A stretch of DNA of 31,205 nucleotides from an uncultured Erysipelotrichaceae bacterium (GCA_910588075.1 CAJUOS010000026.1:1-31205), one strand, 5' to 3'. Shown: positions 7,085 to 15,974, counted from the stretch's first letter. Numbers and translations are program-made. Notes: a model not told the origin generated them from the sequence alone.

Positions 7085-8326
7085 TTATTTTATCACAAAT
7101 ACATTAGGTTTTGTAGTTAAATAATCAATGTTTTTAGCAATATGTGGAACTAAAATAATGTTTTGATCTTTATTTAAAACAACAGGCCATGTTTTTCTTT
7201 TTAATGCTGGAATTTTAGCATTAATAAATAAACGAGAAAGTTTCTTTGTTCCTGCTGAAGTCATGATGCTATCCCCTTCTTTCATTGTACGAATAGTAAT
7301 AGGATAATCATCTTTTGATAAATAAATACCCTCATTAATATGTCCATTTTCTAATAAATGAAAATGTTCACATCCAAATAATACAAATTCATTGAATACA
7401 TAATGATATCCTTTGATTTTATCTTTATCAATAATATAGATATTATCATATTCTTTTATGAACAGATAATTAACTGGAAGATTCATTTGAATATTTGGTT
7501 TTACACTATTGATTTGATGTTTAATCTCATTGATTAAAGAATAAGAGATTAATTGAGGATGCATAACATCTTTCAAAATTAAATATAAAAAGATATCTCT
7601 TAATTCTTTAGGAATATAATAGTAATAAATTTGACCATCTGTTATATATTGTTGGTAATATGATTGAACTTTAAACTCTAACTCTTTAATTCTTATATTA
7701 TGTTGGTATGCTCTTTGTAAAAGTTCATCTTTTTGTTGTGTTGTATAACTATTTAATACTGTATTTCTTACTTTATCTCTTTCAAAATCTACTTCAAAAT
7801 TTGTATAATCATCATGATATGGAATATGATGTTTTTGACAGTAAATTAAAATATCTTTCTTATAACAATTCATTAATGGTCTTAAAACCTTCATATCTTG
7901 TACTTGATTAACTTCTTTAATCCCTAGGTAATGAATCGTATTATGACGTTTTAATTGCATATATATTGTTTCTAAATTATCATCTAGATGATGCCCTAGT
8001 ATTAAACCTTGACATTTATATAATTGATATATTTCTTTATAAAATGTGTATCTTAATGTACGTGCTCTATCTTGAAAGTTTCCTGATATATAATCATCAG
8101 TATGAAATTCTTTATAATAAAAAGGAATTCCATATTGAGCACAATATTCACTTACAAGTTCATAATCCACATAACTATCATATCTCAAATTATAATTAAC
8201 ATGAGCGACTAGTAAATGATAATTTTTTCTTCTTAGTGTATCTAAAAGAAACATAGAATCACATCCCCCAGATACTCCTATAACATAATAAGCTTTTTTA
8301 TTTAATAATTGTTCATTAATTTTCAT
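7085..8326 (-). CDS. tilS: tRNA(Ile)-lysidine synthase
   Basis: Essential enzyme that adds lysine to C34 of tRNA-Ile(CAU), changing its codon reading from AUG to AUA. From the chosen start it is 413 residues. The PP-loop ATPase motif SGGCDS is at 19-24. The N-terminal ATPase domain includes GHHLDDNLET, and the substrate-binding C-terminal domain ends with SRLFINAKIPALKRKTWPVV, typical of TilS. The frame is open 24 codons further upstream, but those codons run through the spoIIE terminator. The ATG at 8326 has a purine-rich GGAAGTGAG ahead of it and begins like the family. It has an extended -10 promoter and leads into hpt and ftsH. Confidence 0.95.
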   Translation of the reverse strand: MKINEQLLNKKAYYVIGVSGGCDSMFLLDTLRRKNYHLLVAHVNYNLRYDSYVDYELVSEYCAQYGIPFYYKEFHTDDYISGNFQDRARTLRYTFYKEIYQLYKCQGLILGHHLDDNLETIYMQLKRHNTIHYLGIKEVNQVQDMKVLRPLMNCYKKDILIYCQKHHIPYHDDYTNFEVDFERDKVRNTVLNSYTTQQKDELLQRAYQHNIRIKELEFKVQSYYQQYITDGQIYYYYIPKELRDIFLYLILKDVMHPQLISYSLINEIKHQINSVKPNIQMNLPVNYLFIKEYDNIYIIDKDKIKGYHYVFNEFVLFGCEHFHLLENGHINEGIYLSKDDYPITIRTMKEGDSIMTSAGTKKLSRLFINAKIPALKRKTWPVVLNKDQNIILVPHIAKNIDYLTTKPNVFVIK

Positions 8327-8344
8327 ATTCTCACTTCCATTCAC

Positions 8345-8353
8345 ATTATAGCA
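8345..8353 (-). promoter_or_regulatory. Extended -10 promoter of tilS-hpt-ftsH
   Basis: TGCTATAAT on the minus strand is a perfect extended -10 element (TG-N-TATAAT). No convincing -35 is present; TTGGGA lies 19 bases upstream, inside the spoIIE terminator stem. A start near 8338 would leave a leader of only about 12 bases, containing just the ribosome binding site. Confidence 0.6.
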
Positions 8354-8364
8354 AAGAAATGAAG

Positions 8365-8387
8365 AAAAATCCCAATATTTTGGGATT
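8365..8387 (-). terminator. Intrinsic terminator of spoIIE overlapping its stop codon
   Basis: AATCCCAA (8368-8375) pairs with TTGGGATT (8380-8387) around a four-base loop. A T-rich run follows on the minus strand. The spoIIE TAA stop (8386-8388) lies in the stem base. It separates spoIIE from tilS and argues against the longer tilS start. Confidence 0.8.
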
Positions 8388-10572
8388 ATTGTTGACATAG
8401 TTTTAGAACAATAATAGTCATATCATCATTTTTGTCTTCTTCAGAAGATAAATGCATTAATAATTGAGCTATATTTTTTGGATGTTCTTCATCAATTAAA
8501 TACTCATTTTCTTTTAAGAATTCTTTAAAATGTTGTGTGAAGCCATCACTGATCATAACAACAATATCATTCTCTATTAGTTTTTCTTTATCAATTGATA
8601 TTTCTAAAGGTGAAACAATTCCTATTGGTAATGATTTTGATTCTATTTCAATAACTTGATGATTTCTAATTATATAGGTAGGACAAGAACCATATTTCAT
8701 AAATGTGGCTGTTCCTAAAACCATATTAATTTCAACCATATCTAATGTTGTAAACATATCATTACGATTTTTAATTTTTAATAGTGCATTCACTGATTGA
8801 ATGGTATCTTTTAAAGAAATTCCATTCATAATGAGCTGTTTAATAACATCCAATGTTAAAGTTGAGTCATCACTTGCTTTTTGTCCTTGTCCCATCCCAT
8901 CACTTAAAGCAAAATATTGATTTTCATTCATAGTAAATAATGTATAACTATCACCACAAGCAACTGGTTCTTTAGAACATTGAGAAATTCCATATTGAAC
9001 ATAATATCTTGTATGGTGCTTTAAAACAAGATATGTATAACCTAATTGATGCATTGGTGTTTTTAATGTATGAATATCTAATGATTCATTTAAATATGTT
9101 TCTAAAATAGGAATGAGTTCATTTTTTATTTCATTTTGATTTGTTTCATAAAGTCCTATTTCAATATAGTATGTAGATTGTGATTCATAATATTTCTTTA
9201 AATGAGCGATTTGAAAATGATATCCTAATAAATGTTCATAAATATGTTTTTCTTCAATATGTCCAATTTGAATTTGTTGTGAAAATTGATTAAATACATC
9301 ATTCAATAATGAAAATTGATGATATAAATCTTTTTTCATTGTTTGATATTCTTGTTGAATACGATTAACCTTGAAATAATCTTTTTGAAATGTAGATAAT
9401 GTTTCAATATATTTTTCAGGTTTTAAACAATAACTATGAATAAAATCCATATCTTCTTCATCATATTTTTCTTTTAATCCTTTATTCATTAATTTCACTA
9501 ATCTATTAGGTCCATATTGGTAGTTGAAACATGATTCACAACTTGAACAATCATGACACATTTCTTCATATACATATCCAATATATTCTAAAGTATGGTT
9601 GTGAACTGGTGTTTGGTTAAATAATGATGTCATTTGTTCAAATAAATGGCAAAAGGATTCAACTTGTTTGGTTATCTGTTGTTTTATAGTTATTTCTTCA
9701 TATGATGATGATAATATAATTTTTTGATGAATTGTTGGCATTAATAAAAAGATAAATGCACTTGTAACAATAATTAAACCATTATATGTATATGAAAAGT
9801 CTACAAAGAAAGGTAATGTTACATGTGATAATAAATATAAAGAGGCAATAGCCCATTTTGATTTTAATTGGAACATATAAAAGAAAAATAGTGGGATTAA
9901 TAATGTTAGAATATCATCTTTATAACCTGTATCAATTAACAACATTAACATAGATATGTAAAATAATGAAGGTAATAAATCATCTAGGCATTGATGATAA
10001 ATCATACCTAAAATAAATATTCTCATTAAAATCATAGTCATTTCTCTTGAATAAGGTAATAAACTCATAATACAAATAAATATAACTGTTGATAAAGCTT
10101 TCATTCTCTCATGAGTTAATAGTTGTGATTGAGAATGGATAAATAAAGGCGGTAAATATGAAAAAATCATAATATTTGTATAAGTTAATATTGTTAATAA
10201 TAATGTTGTTAATAAATCTAATTGACAATAAGCATAATAAATACCAGCAATTAGTGTTAATAAATAGGGAACATAACTAGCTTTCATTGATTGAAATAAT
10301 TGACAAAACTCTAAAACAATAAAACCAATAAAACTAATTATAAATATTTCAACAGGTAATTGAAAAAATAATATACTTATAATCATTCCTATACTATAAC
10401 TTAATAAAGCATAATAACCACATAAAAAGCATAAATAAAAGAAAGGAAGCGTAAAAAGTAGACATGTTGTATCAATTCTAACAAGCGAAAATAAAAAAGA
10501 TATTATACATGTATAAATAACAAATTGATATTTTATTTTATATGTTTTTCTTTGACTTATTGTAAGTTCCAT
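8386..10572 (-). CDS. spoIIE: Stage II sporulation protein E (PP2C-type phosphatase)
   Basis: Membrane phosphatase that dephosphorylates SpoIIAA in the forespore to release sigma-F. It also helps build the polar septum. 728 residues, shorter than the roughly 830 of Bacillus. The first 300 or so residues are a series of hydrophobic spans. The central region carries a cysteine cluster (CHDCSSCESCF, near 340-350) and coiled-coil-like segments. The last 200 residues are the PP2C domain, with metal-binding ALSDGMGQG and MISDGFTQ. The ATG is preceded by GAGGTGA. It stands immediately upstream of tilS-hpt-ftsH as in Bacillus. Its promoter region has the long spacing typical of Spo0A-dependent genes. 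Confidence 0.95.
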   Translation of the reverse strand: MELTISQRKTYKIKYQFVIYTCIISFLFSLVRIDTTCLLFTLPFFYLCFLCGYYALLSYSIGMIISILFFQLPVEIFIISFIGFIVLEFCQLFQSMKASYVPYLLTLIAGIYYAYCQLDLLTTLLLTILTYTNIMIFSYLPPLFIHSQSQLLTHERMKALSTVIFICIMSLLPYSREMTMILMRIFILGMIYHQCLDDLLPSLFYISMLMLLIDTGYKDDILTLLIPLFFFYMFQLKSKWAIASLYLLSHVTLPFFVDFSYTYNGLIIVTSAFIFLLMPTIHQKIILSSSYEEITIKQQITKQVESFCHLFEQMTSLFNQTPVHNHTLEYIGYVYEEMCHDCSSCESCFNYQYGPNRLVKLMNKGLKEKYDEEDMDFIHSYCLKPEKYIETLSTFQKDYFKVNRIQQEYQTMKKDLYHQFSLLNDVFNQFSQQIQIGHIEEKHIYEHLLGYHFQIAHLKKYYESQSTYYIEIGLYETNQNEIKNELIPILETYLNESLDIHTLKTPMHQLGYTYLVLKHHTRYYVQYGISQCSKEPVACGDSYTLFTMNENQYFALSDGMGQGQKASDDSTLTLDVIKQLIMNGISLKDTIQSVNALLKIKNRNDMFTTLDMVEINMVLGTATFMKYGSCPTYIIRNHQVIEIESKSLPIGIVSPLEISIDKEKLIENDIVVMISDGFTQHFKEFLKENEYLIDEEHPKNIAQLLMHLSSEEDKNDDMTIIVLKLCQQ

Positions 10573-10590
10573 ACTTTCACCTCACATGCC

Positions 10591-10623
10591 ATTATAATCA
10601 CATAGAGGTAAATTATTTGTCAT
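10591..10623 (-). promoter_or_regulatory. spoIIE promoter with 21-bp spacing and Spo0A-box-like site
   Basis: On the minus strand ATGACA (10618-10623) and a perfect TATAAT (10591-10596) are separated by 21 bases (10597-10617). Spacing of 21-22 bases is characteristic of the Bacillus spoIIE and spoIIG promoters, which use sigma-A only when Spo0A-P is bound. Overlapping the -35 on the plus strand is TTTGTCATT, related to the Spo0A box TTTGTCGAA but degenerate. A second candidate, AGTCAAA (10654-10660, one mismatch to TGTCRAA), lies upstream. The spacing is directly seen; the regulation is inferred. Confidence 0.6.
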
Positions 10624-10656
10624 TTTATAATAAGCTATTTAATTTTTTAAATAGTC

Positions 10657-10690
10657 AAAAAGGATAACTTTGAATTCAATGTTATCCTTT
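10657..10690 (-). terminator. Terminator of the two-component operon, overlapping the kinase stop
   Basis: AAAGGATAAC (10659-10668) pairs with GTTATCCTTT (10681-10690): 10 bp and a 12-base loop, followed by T on the minus strand. The kinase stop codon TAA (10682-10684) lies in the stem. It insulates the spoIIE promoter from the kinase operon. Confidence 0.82.
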
Positions 10691-12685
10691 CTTTTTCCAT
10701 ACTATTTCTTCTGTTATTCCATCATTTTTCTTACCATCAAAGTTAAAATAAAATTTAACACCATTTTCAGTATTCTCAACCCCATATTGAAAACGATGAA
10801 GTTCTAATACTGATTTACAAATAGCAAGTCCCAATCCAGTTCCTGCTTGATTTCTAGCTTTATCAACTTTATGAAAAGTCAACCATATCTTATCTATATC
10901 CTCTTTAGGAATATGTGCTCCTTCATTTTCTATTGAGAATGAATTTCTATTTAAACAAATACTTATTTTCATATTATCATCAGTATATCTTAAAGCATTA
11001 CTTATAAAGTTATTAATAACCATTTGAATCTTAAAACGATCTGCTTCCACAATAACAGATTCTAATGATGTCTCAATAGAAATATTCTTTTTCTCAAACA
11101 AATACATCATAGAATCAATAGATTCATCAACAATCTCTAATAAATCTATATCTTCTTTATTCAATGTAATAGCATCTGATTCTAATTTAGAATATTCTAG
11201 CATCGCTAAAACTAAAGTATTAATTTTTCCTGTTTCACTTTGAATAATATCTATATATTCATTTCTTTTCTTTACATCTTGTTCTATTTCCACCAATTCA
11301 CTGAAACCATTAATAATACCTAGTGGTGTTTTTATTTCATGAGTAAAATTAGCTACAAATTCTTTTCTTATTGTTTCTAAAGATTGAACTTTTTCAATTT
11401 GAAAATACAAATTATTAATTGTTTTTTCTAGTTCTTTACTCATGATGTCAATACTTCTAGCTAAATTACCTAACTCATCATGACGATTAACATTGATAGG
11501 ATAATCAAATTCCTTTCTTGCTATATGCTTAGCAATTGTTTCAAGGCGATGAATAGGTTTAACAAAAATATAAGCAAGAAATAAACTCAACAATGCTATT
11601 AATATGAGTGCTAATAAATATGTTGATGAATTATCTATAATAAATTGTTTCATTGCACTACTTGTTAAGTGAGTATATTCCTTTGTAACAATTAAATAAC
11701 CAAGTGTAGATTTTTGTAATTTATCTTCTTCACTTAAATCATTAAATGCATTATCACTATAATATTTATTCAACTGGACCCAATCAATAATTTCCATTGC
11801 CACAGATGAATAATATCTACCTTTATATTTATATGGCTTTAATAAATAATAGTCAGTATAATTTGTAGTAACAAATGGTGTATTCGTATCAACGTACTTT
11901 TTAAAATTCTTTTGAAGTTGCTGTTTTACTCCCTTCATAGCATCATGATAATCTATCACTATTGTTTGTTCATTTTCAGTAATAGAATGAGTAACATATC
12001 CATAAGTTACTGATTCTGTATTATTACCAAAAAAGACTTCCTTATATTGACTAGAATAAAAATACATTTGTCCAGAAACAACAACTTTTTTCCCAGATAA
12101 TTTACAATTAATGACCATTTCATCATCAACCTTTATCTGATTAATCTTCACATTTCTAAATTCATTATTAGAAAAATCAGTATCTTCAGGAATAACAAGA
12201 GAAATTGTAGCTGTTCTTATTGCTTTTTCATCATTTAATACACTTTCAAATTTCTCTAAATTTTTCTCTCCTAGACTTTTTAAATGAAAATATGCAGGTC
12301 TATTTTTAGACCAATCATCCACTCCTTCGAACTCACTAACCAACATACATAAAATAGGATCTTTGATTGTTTCTCGAGAAATATCTAAAATACTTCCTTG
12401 TGATGTTACTAAACTTTTAACTAAACTAGAATCTCCTGATAACGCAGTTGAATATAATGATTGAAATGCTTCAGAATTTAATGAATAACTATTATATATA
12501 GTCATATCAGTATAATCTTTAGCAAATTTATCTAAATTACGAATAGTTGATGCAGCATCAGTTTCTAATGTATTTTTAATATATCTATTAATTCCTAAAC
12601 GAATTTCATTACCTAATATGACTGCAAATGCTATAAAAACAATACCAGTTATTTTAATTATTAAGCTGAAATTAAATTTCTTCAT
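10682..12685 (-). CDS. Sensor histidine kinase with a large extracellular domain
   Basis: Membrane sensor partner of the response regulator encoded directly upstream. From the chosen start it has 667 residues. Membrane span 1 is at about 7-27. An external domain of about 320 residues, with no family recognised, runs to span 2 at about 354-376. A HAMP domain follows (KPIHRLETIAKHI..., then DELGNLARS), then HisKA with the phospho-accepting His in FTHEIKTPLG (His449). The ATPase domain has the N box (NNFISNALRYTDD) and G box (GTGLGLAICK). The regulator's last codons supply AAGGAG, seven bases before the ATG at 12685, with one base between stop and start. The ligand cannot be deduced. Confidence 0.94.
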   Translation of the reverse strand: MKKFNFSLIIKITGIVFIAFAVILGNEIRLGINRYIKNTLETDAASTIRNLDKFAKDYTDMTIYNSYSLNSEAFQSLYSTALSGDSSLVKSLVTSQGSILDISRETIKDPILCMLVSEFEGVDDWSKNRPAYFHLKSLGEKNLEKFESVLNDEKAIRTATISLVIPEDTDFSNNEFRNVKINQIKVDDEMVINCKLSGKKVVVSGQMYFYSSQYKEVFFGNNTESVTYGYVTHSITENEQTIVIDYHDAMKGVKQQLQKNFKKYVDTNTPFVTTNYTDYYLLKPYKYKGRYYSSVAMEIIDWVQLNKYYSDNAFNDLSEEDKLQKSTLGYLIVTKEYTHLTSSAMKQFIIDNSSTYLLALILIALLSLFLAYIFVKPIHRLETIAKHIARKEFDYPINVNRHDELGNLARSIDIMSKELEKTINNLYFQIEKVQSLETIRKEFVANFTHEIKTPLGIINGFSELVEIEQDVKKRNEYIDIIQSETGKINTLVLAMLEYSKLESDAITLNKEDIDLLEIVDESIDSMMYLFEKKNISIETSLESVIVEADRFKIQMVINNFISNALRYTDDNMKISICLNRNSFSIENEGAHIPKEDIDKIWLTFHKVDKARNQAGTGLGLAICKSVLELHRFQYGVENTENGVKFYFNFDGKKNDGITEEIVWKKKG

Positions 12686-12686
12686 A

Positions 12687-13349
12687 TTATAACTCCTTAG
12701 AATCAAACATATATCCTATTTTAACAACTGTTTGTATATATGGTGCAGCTTCTAATAATTTCTTTCTTAATTTCTTAACATATGTATCTACAATTCTTTG
12801 ATCCCCATAATAATCATATCCCCAAATACGATCTAATAATTGATCTCTTGATAATATTTTTCTTTTATTTTCTATAAAATAAATAAGTAGTAAATATTCT
12901 TTATGAGAAAGTTGAATAGGTTGTTCCTTTACACTTACTTCATGAGTATCTATATCAATATGAATAATACCTTCATCAAAAGATTGTGATTCTTTCTTCA
13001 TTCTTTTCAATAATGCACGACACTTTGCATATAATAAAGATGGTGTAAATGGTTTAGAAATAAAATCATCTGCCCCTAACTCATATCCTTTTAATTTATT
13101 TTCATCTTCACCTAATGCACTAATAAATAAAATAGGCACATCACTTTTTTGGCGAATTAACTTACAAACTTCATATCCATCAATTCCAGGCATCATTATA
13201 TCTAATAAAACAATATCAAAACTATTATCTAATAAAGATAACCCTTCATATCCATCAGTTGCTTCTACAACCTTTGCTCCTTGTTTACTAAAATATTCAA
13301 CAATAAACATTCTAATTAATTTTTCATCTTCTATTAATAGTACCTTCAT
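12687..13349 (-). CDS. OmpR/PhoB-family response regulator
   Basis: DNA-binding regulator phosphorylated by the kinase encoded immediately downstream. From the chosen start it has 220 residues. The receiver domain (1-115) has the acidic pair E8-D9, the phospho-acceptor Asp50 (VLLDIMMPG), a conserved serine in LFISALG and Lys99 (ISKPF). The C-terminal winged-helix domain ends with WGYDYYGDQRIVDTYVKKLR, the recognition-helix region of this family. GGGGAGG precedes the ATG at 13349; the in-frame codon five residues upstream has no such site. Direct repeats overlapping its promoter are a likely own binding site. Confidence 0.96.
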   Translation of the reverse strand: MKVLLIEDEKLIRMFIVEYFSKQGAKVVEATDGYEGLSLLDNSFDIVLLDIMMPGIDGYEVCKLIRQKSDVPILFISALGEDENKLKGYELGADDFISKPFTPSLLYAKCRALLKRMKKESQSFDEGIIHIDIDTHEVSVKEQPIQLSHKEYLLLIYFIENKRKILSRDQLLDRIWGYDYYGDQRIVDTYVKKLRKKLLEAAPYIQTVVKIGYMFDSKEL

Positions 13350-13374
13350 ATGCAACCTCCCCATTCCTCATTTT

Positions 13375-13410
13375 ATTATAATATAAATATATGAAAAAGA
13401 TATGAAAAAG
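13375..13410 (-). promoter_or_regulatory. Promoter with tandem 11-bp direct repeats, likely autoregulatory site
   Basis: A TATAAT -10 (13375-13380) lies upstream of the regulator gene without a good -35. Two perfect tandem copies of ATATGAAAAAG (plus-strand sense, 13389-13399 and 13400-13410) cover the -35 position. Direct repeats spaced by 11 bp, one helical turn, are the usual way OmpR-family dimers bind. A weak -35 covered by such repeats suggests activation by the regulator itself. Confidence 0.5.
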
Positions 13411-13453
13411 ATAAAAAATAAAAAGATGATTATCACCACACATTAATCATCTT
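13411..13453 (-). terminator. Terminator of the prfA-prmC-acetyltransferase operon
   Basis: AAGATGATTA (13423-13432) pairs perfectly with TAATCATCTT (13444-13453) around an 11-base loop. On the minus strand TTTTATTTTTTAT follows. The TGA stop of the acetyltransferase (13447-13449) is inside the stem. Confidence 0.85.
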
Positions 13454-13944
13454 AATTTTTTTATATATCCGACATCATTATAATAATAAGATTCATCAAA
13501 TTTTGTAAATCCTAGACGTTTTAAAAGTTTAATTGAATTTGTATTATCTACATAAACATAACAAATAACTTTTTTAAATTGATAAGTTTCTTTCATATAA
13601 TTAAGGAAAGCACTAATCATTTCAGTAGCATATCCTTGTTTCCAATAACAGCTATTGAATGTATATCCTAATACAAAAACTTTTTTATTAATAATTTCAA
13701 TAAATAAATCACCAATTAATATATGAGTATCTTTTAAAACAATCCCTAAATGATAATCTGTTTTAGGTTGATTATAATTTTTAATCAATTGACATTGTTG
13801 AATACGCCTTAAAGCATCTTCTAAAGAATAATGATCCCATGATTGATATTGAGCAACTTCTTCTTTATTACGATATTCACTCATATAAGGAGCATCACTT
13901 ACTTCTAATTGTCTTAAATACAATCTTTCTGTTTCTAATATCAT
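13447..13944 (-). CDS. GNAT-family N-acetyltransferase (RimJ/RimL-like)
   Basis: Acetyl-CoA-dependent acetyltransferase of unknown substrate. 165 residues. It begins ILETERLYLRQLEVSDAPYM, the standard opening of the RimJ/RimL subgroup. The acetyl-CoA loop region is YWKQGYATEMISAFLNY, and the C-terminal part has NTNSIKLLKRLGF, also typical. The start overlaps the prmC stop by four bases (ATGA type), so it is translationally coupled. Its position after prfA-prmC hints at ribosome or protein modification but does not prove it. Confidence 0.88.
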   Translation of the reverse strand: MILETERLYLRQLEVSDAPYMSEYRNKEEVAQYQSWDHYSLEDALRRIQQCQLIKNYNQPKTDYHLGIVLKDTHILIGDLFIEIINKKVFVLGYTFNSCYWKQGYATEMISAFLNYMKETYQFKKVICYVYVDNTNSIKLLKRLGFTKFDESYYYNDVGYIKKLR

Positions 13945-14804
13945 AGTTTATCCTTTAAATGATAATATATAAATAACATCCTATCTTTTCCATTGATATC
14001 CTTGATAATTTCATAAGGTGTATGAGGAAAATAATATTCTACTGCTTGTTCCATTAAAGCACGTTGATCAAAACCCATTTCAAATGCTAATAAAGCTTTT
14101 TCTTGAATAACATCTTTCACACTTGCAAAAATTTTACGATAAAAATATAAACCATCATTTCCACCAAATAATGCTATATGGGGTTCATTATCTTTCACAA
14201 CATTTTCTATATCTTGTTCATTAGGAATATATGGTGGATTAGATACAAATATGTCAAATTTCATATCATTATCAATAAGTGGTTGTAACATATCTCCTTG
14301 ATAAAATTTAACATTTGCTCCTAATTCTTGAGCATTTAACTTAGCAACCTCAAGAGCTTCATGACTAATATCAGTAGCAACAACATTTAATTTTTCTTCT
14401 TCTAATGCTAGTGAAATAGCAATAGCTCCTGAACCAGTTCCTACATCACATAATTGAATTCTTTCATAGTCTCCAAAATAATCATCAATCCTATAAAGAA
14501 TATTTTCTACTAATTCTTCTGTTTCATAACGAGGAATCAAAACATTCTCATTAACAGTAAAATCTCTTGAAAAAAATGTTTCTTTTCCTTTGATATATTG
14601 AATAGGTTCACCATCTAAATATCTTTTCATCCCTGATTGAAAATCTTGATATAATTGTTCATCTACTTCTTCATCCATCATTAAATAAAGTTGATGAGGT
14701 TCTTTATGGGCAAGATGATAGAACAAAACCTTAGCAACATTACAGTCTTTATCCTTATCATCTAACATGGCCTCACTTTGTCGAATTAATTCCCTAACAG
14801 TCAT
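13941..14804 (-). CDS. prmC: Release factor glutamine N5-methyltransferase
   Basis: SAM-dependent enzyme that methylates the glutamine of the GGQ motif in release factors, improving peptide release. 287 residues. The N-terminal helical release-factor-binding domain covers about 1-85. The SAM-binding motif is DVGTGSGAIAIS near 120-131, and the catalytic NPPY is at 189-192. The ATG overlaps the prfA stop by one base, with GGAG in the end of prfA, so enzyme and substrate are co-translated. This pairing is conserved in Firmicutes. Confidence 0.97.
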   Translation of the reverse strand: MTVRELIRQSEAMLDDKDKDCNVAKVLFYHLAHKEPHQLYLMMDEEVDEQLYQDFQSGMKRYLDGEPIQYIKGKETFFSRDFTVNENVLIPRYETEELVENILYRIDDYFGDYERIQLCDVGTGSGAIAISLALEEEKLNVVATDISHEALEVAKLNAQELGANVKFYQGDMLQPLIDNDMKFDIFVSNPPYIPNEQDIENVVKDNEPHIALFGGNDGLYFYRKIFASVKDVIQEKALLAFEMGFDQRALMEQAVEYYFPHTPYEIIKDINGKDRMLFIYYHLKDKL

Positions 14805-15877
14805 TATTCTTCTCCAGCCAATTTTAATCTTTGGTCTTCATTAATCAATGCTTCTATAATTTCAACTAACTTTCCTTCCATAATACGATCTAATTGTTGA
14901 ATTGTTAGTCCAATACGATGATCTGTAACACGATTTTGTGGATAATTATAGGTTCTAATTTTTTCACTTCTATCTCCACTACCAATCTTACTACGTCTTT
15001 CACTATCTAATGCTTCTTCTTGTTCACGAAGTTTCATTTCATATAACTTTGTACGCATTGCTCGCATTGCTTTATCTTTATTATCATGTTGACTACGTCC
15101 ATCTTGTGATGTTGTTACTGTTCCTGTTGGAATATGTGTAATACGTACTGCTGAATCAGTCTTATTAATATGTTGTCCTCCTGCTCCTGATGCACGATAA
15201 GTATCAATTCTTAAATCAGATGGATTTAATTCAAAATCAACTTCTTCTGCTTCTGGCATCACAAGAACCGTAGCAGTAGAAGTATGCACTCGACCTTGGG
15301 TTTCAGTCTTAGGCACACGTTGAACACGATGAGAACCTGACTCAAACTTTAATTTTGAATAAACTCCTTCTCCTTTAATCATAAATGAAATAAGAGCATA
15401 TCCTCCTGCCTCACTATCTTGTGCTTCTAAAATTTCTATTTTCCAGCCTTGTGATTCTGCATATTTAACATACATTCTATATAAATCTCCAGCAAAGATA
15501 TTCCCCTCATCTCCACCAGCAGCTCCTCGAATTTCCACAATAACATTTTTATTATCATTTGGATCTTTGGGAATTAATTCCAAATGTAATTTTTCTTCTA
15601 TTTGAGGTTTCTTTTCTTCCAATTCACTTAATTCTAATTCTGCCATTTCTTTAATTTCAGGATCATTTTCTTTTAATAATTCTCTTGCTTCTTCAATACC
15701 ACTTAATATTCTTTTATATTCTTCATATAAGTGATATGCTGTTTCTAACATTGCTTGTTCTTTTGATGCTTCAGTCATTTTTTGAATATCACTAGCAATA
15801 TTAGGATCCATTAAAATCTCATTTAATTCTTCATATCTTCTTGCTATTGATTCCAATCTTTCTATCATATTATTCAT
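14804..15877 (-). CDS. prfA: Peptide chain release factor 1
   Basis: Recognises UAA and UAG stop codons and triggers release of the finished peptide. 357 residues. The codon-recognition tripeptide PxT is PKT at 189-191, followed by ETQGRVHTSTATV. The catalytic GGQ is at 233-235 (ASGAGGQHINKTDSAVR). The N-terminal helical domain 1 spans about 1-100. GGAGG lies upstream of the first ATG. It heads an operon with prmC, which modifies the GGQ glutamine, and has its own divergent promoter. As the UAA reader it would act on the interrupted GT2 gene elsewhere in the window. Confidence 0.98.
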   Translation of the reverse strand: MNNMIERLESIARRYEELNEILMDPNIASDIQKMTEASKEQAMLETAYHLYEEYKRILSGIEEARELLKENDPEIKEMAELELSELEEKKPQIEEKLHLELIPKDPNDNKNVIVEIRGAAGGDEGNIFAGDLYRMYVKYAESQGWKIEILEAQDSEAGGYALISFMIKGEGVYSKLKFESGSHRVQRVPKTETQGRVHTSTATVLVMPEAEEVDFELNPSDLRIDTYRASGAGGQHINKTDSAVRITHIPTGTVTTSQDGRSQHDNKDKAMRAMRTKLYEMKLREQEEALDSERRSKIGSGDRSEKIRTYNYPQNRVTDHRIGLTIQQLDRIMEGKLVEIIEALINEDQRLKLAGEE

Positions 15878-15900
15878 ATTCTAACCTCCAAATCCCTATC

Positions 15901-15929
15901 ATTATAATATAAAGTCATTAAATAATCAA
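15901..15929 (-). promoter_or_regulatory. Sigma-A promoter of prfA-prmC
   Basis: TTGATT (15924-15929), a 17-base spacer and a perfect TATAAT (15901-15906) on the minus strand, 24 bases before the prfA start. It is back to back with the HAD promoter on the other strand, about 45 bases away. Confidence 0.7.
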
Positions 15930-15974
15930 AGTAATCTTTTTTATTTTAAATAGGTTATATCTTTTATAAAATCA

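Noticed and set aside
8327..8398. Longer N-terminus for tilS (24 extra residues)
   Set aside because: These codons run through the spoIIE terminator and the extended -10 element and do not resemble TilS; the start at 8326 has the family N-terminus.
15305..15320. PKT instead of PAT in release factor 1 as an altered stop-codon reader
   Set aside because: The family pattern is P-x-T and the middle residue varies in Firmicutes, so UAA/UAG reading should be normal and gives no support for a changed genetic code at the GT2 TAA.
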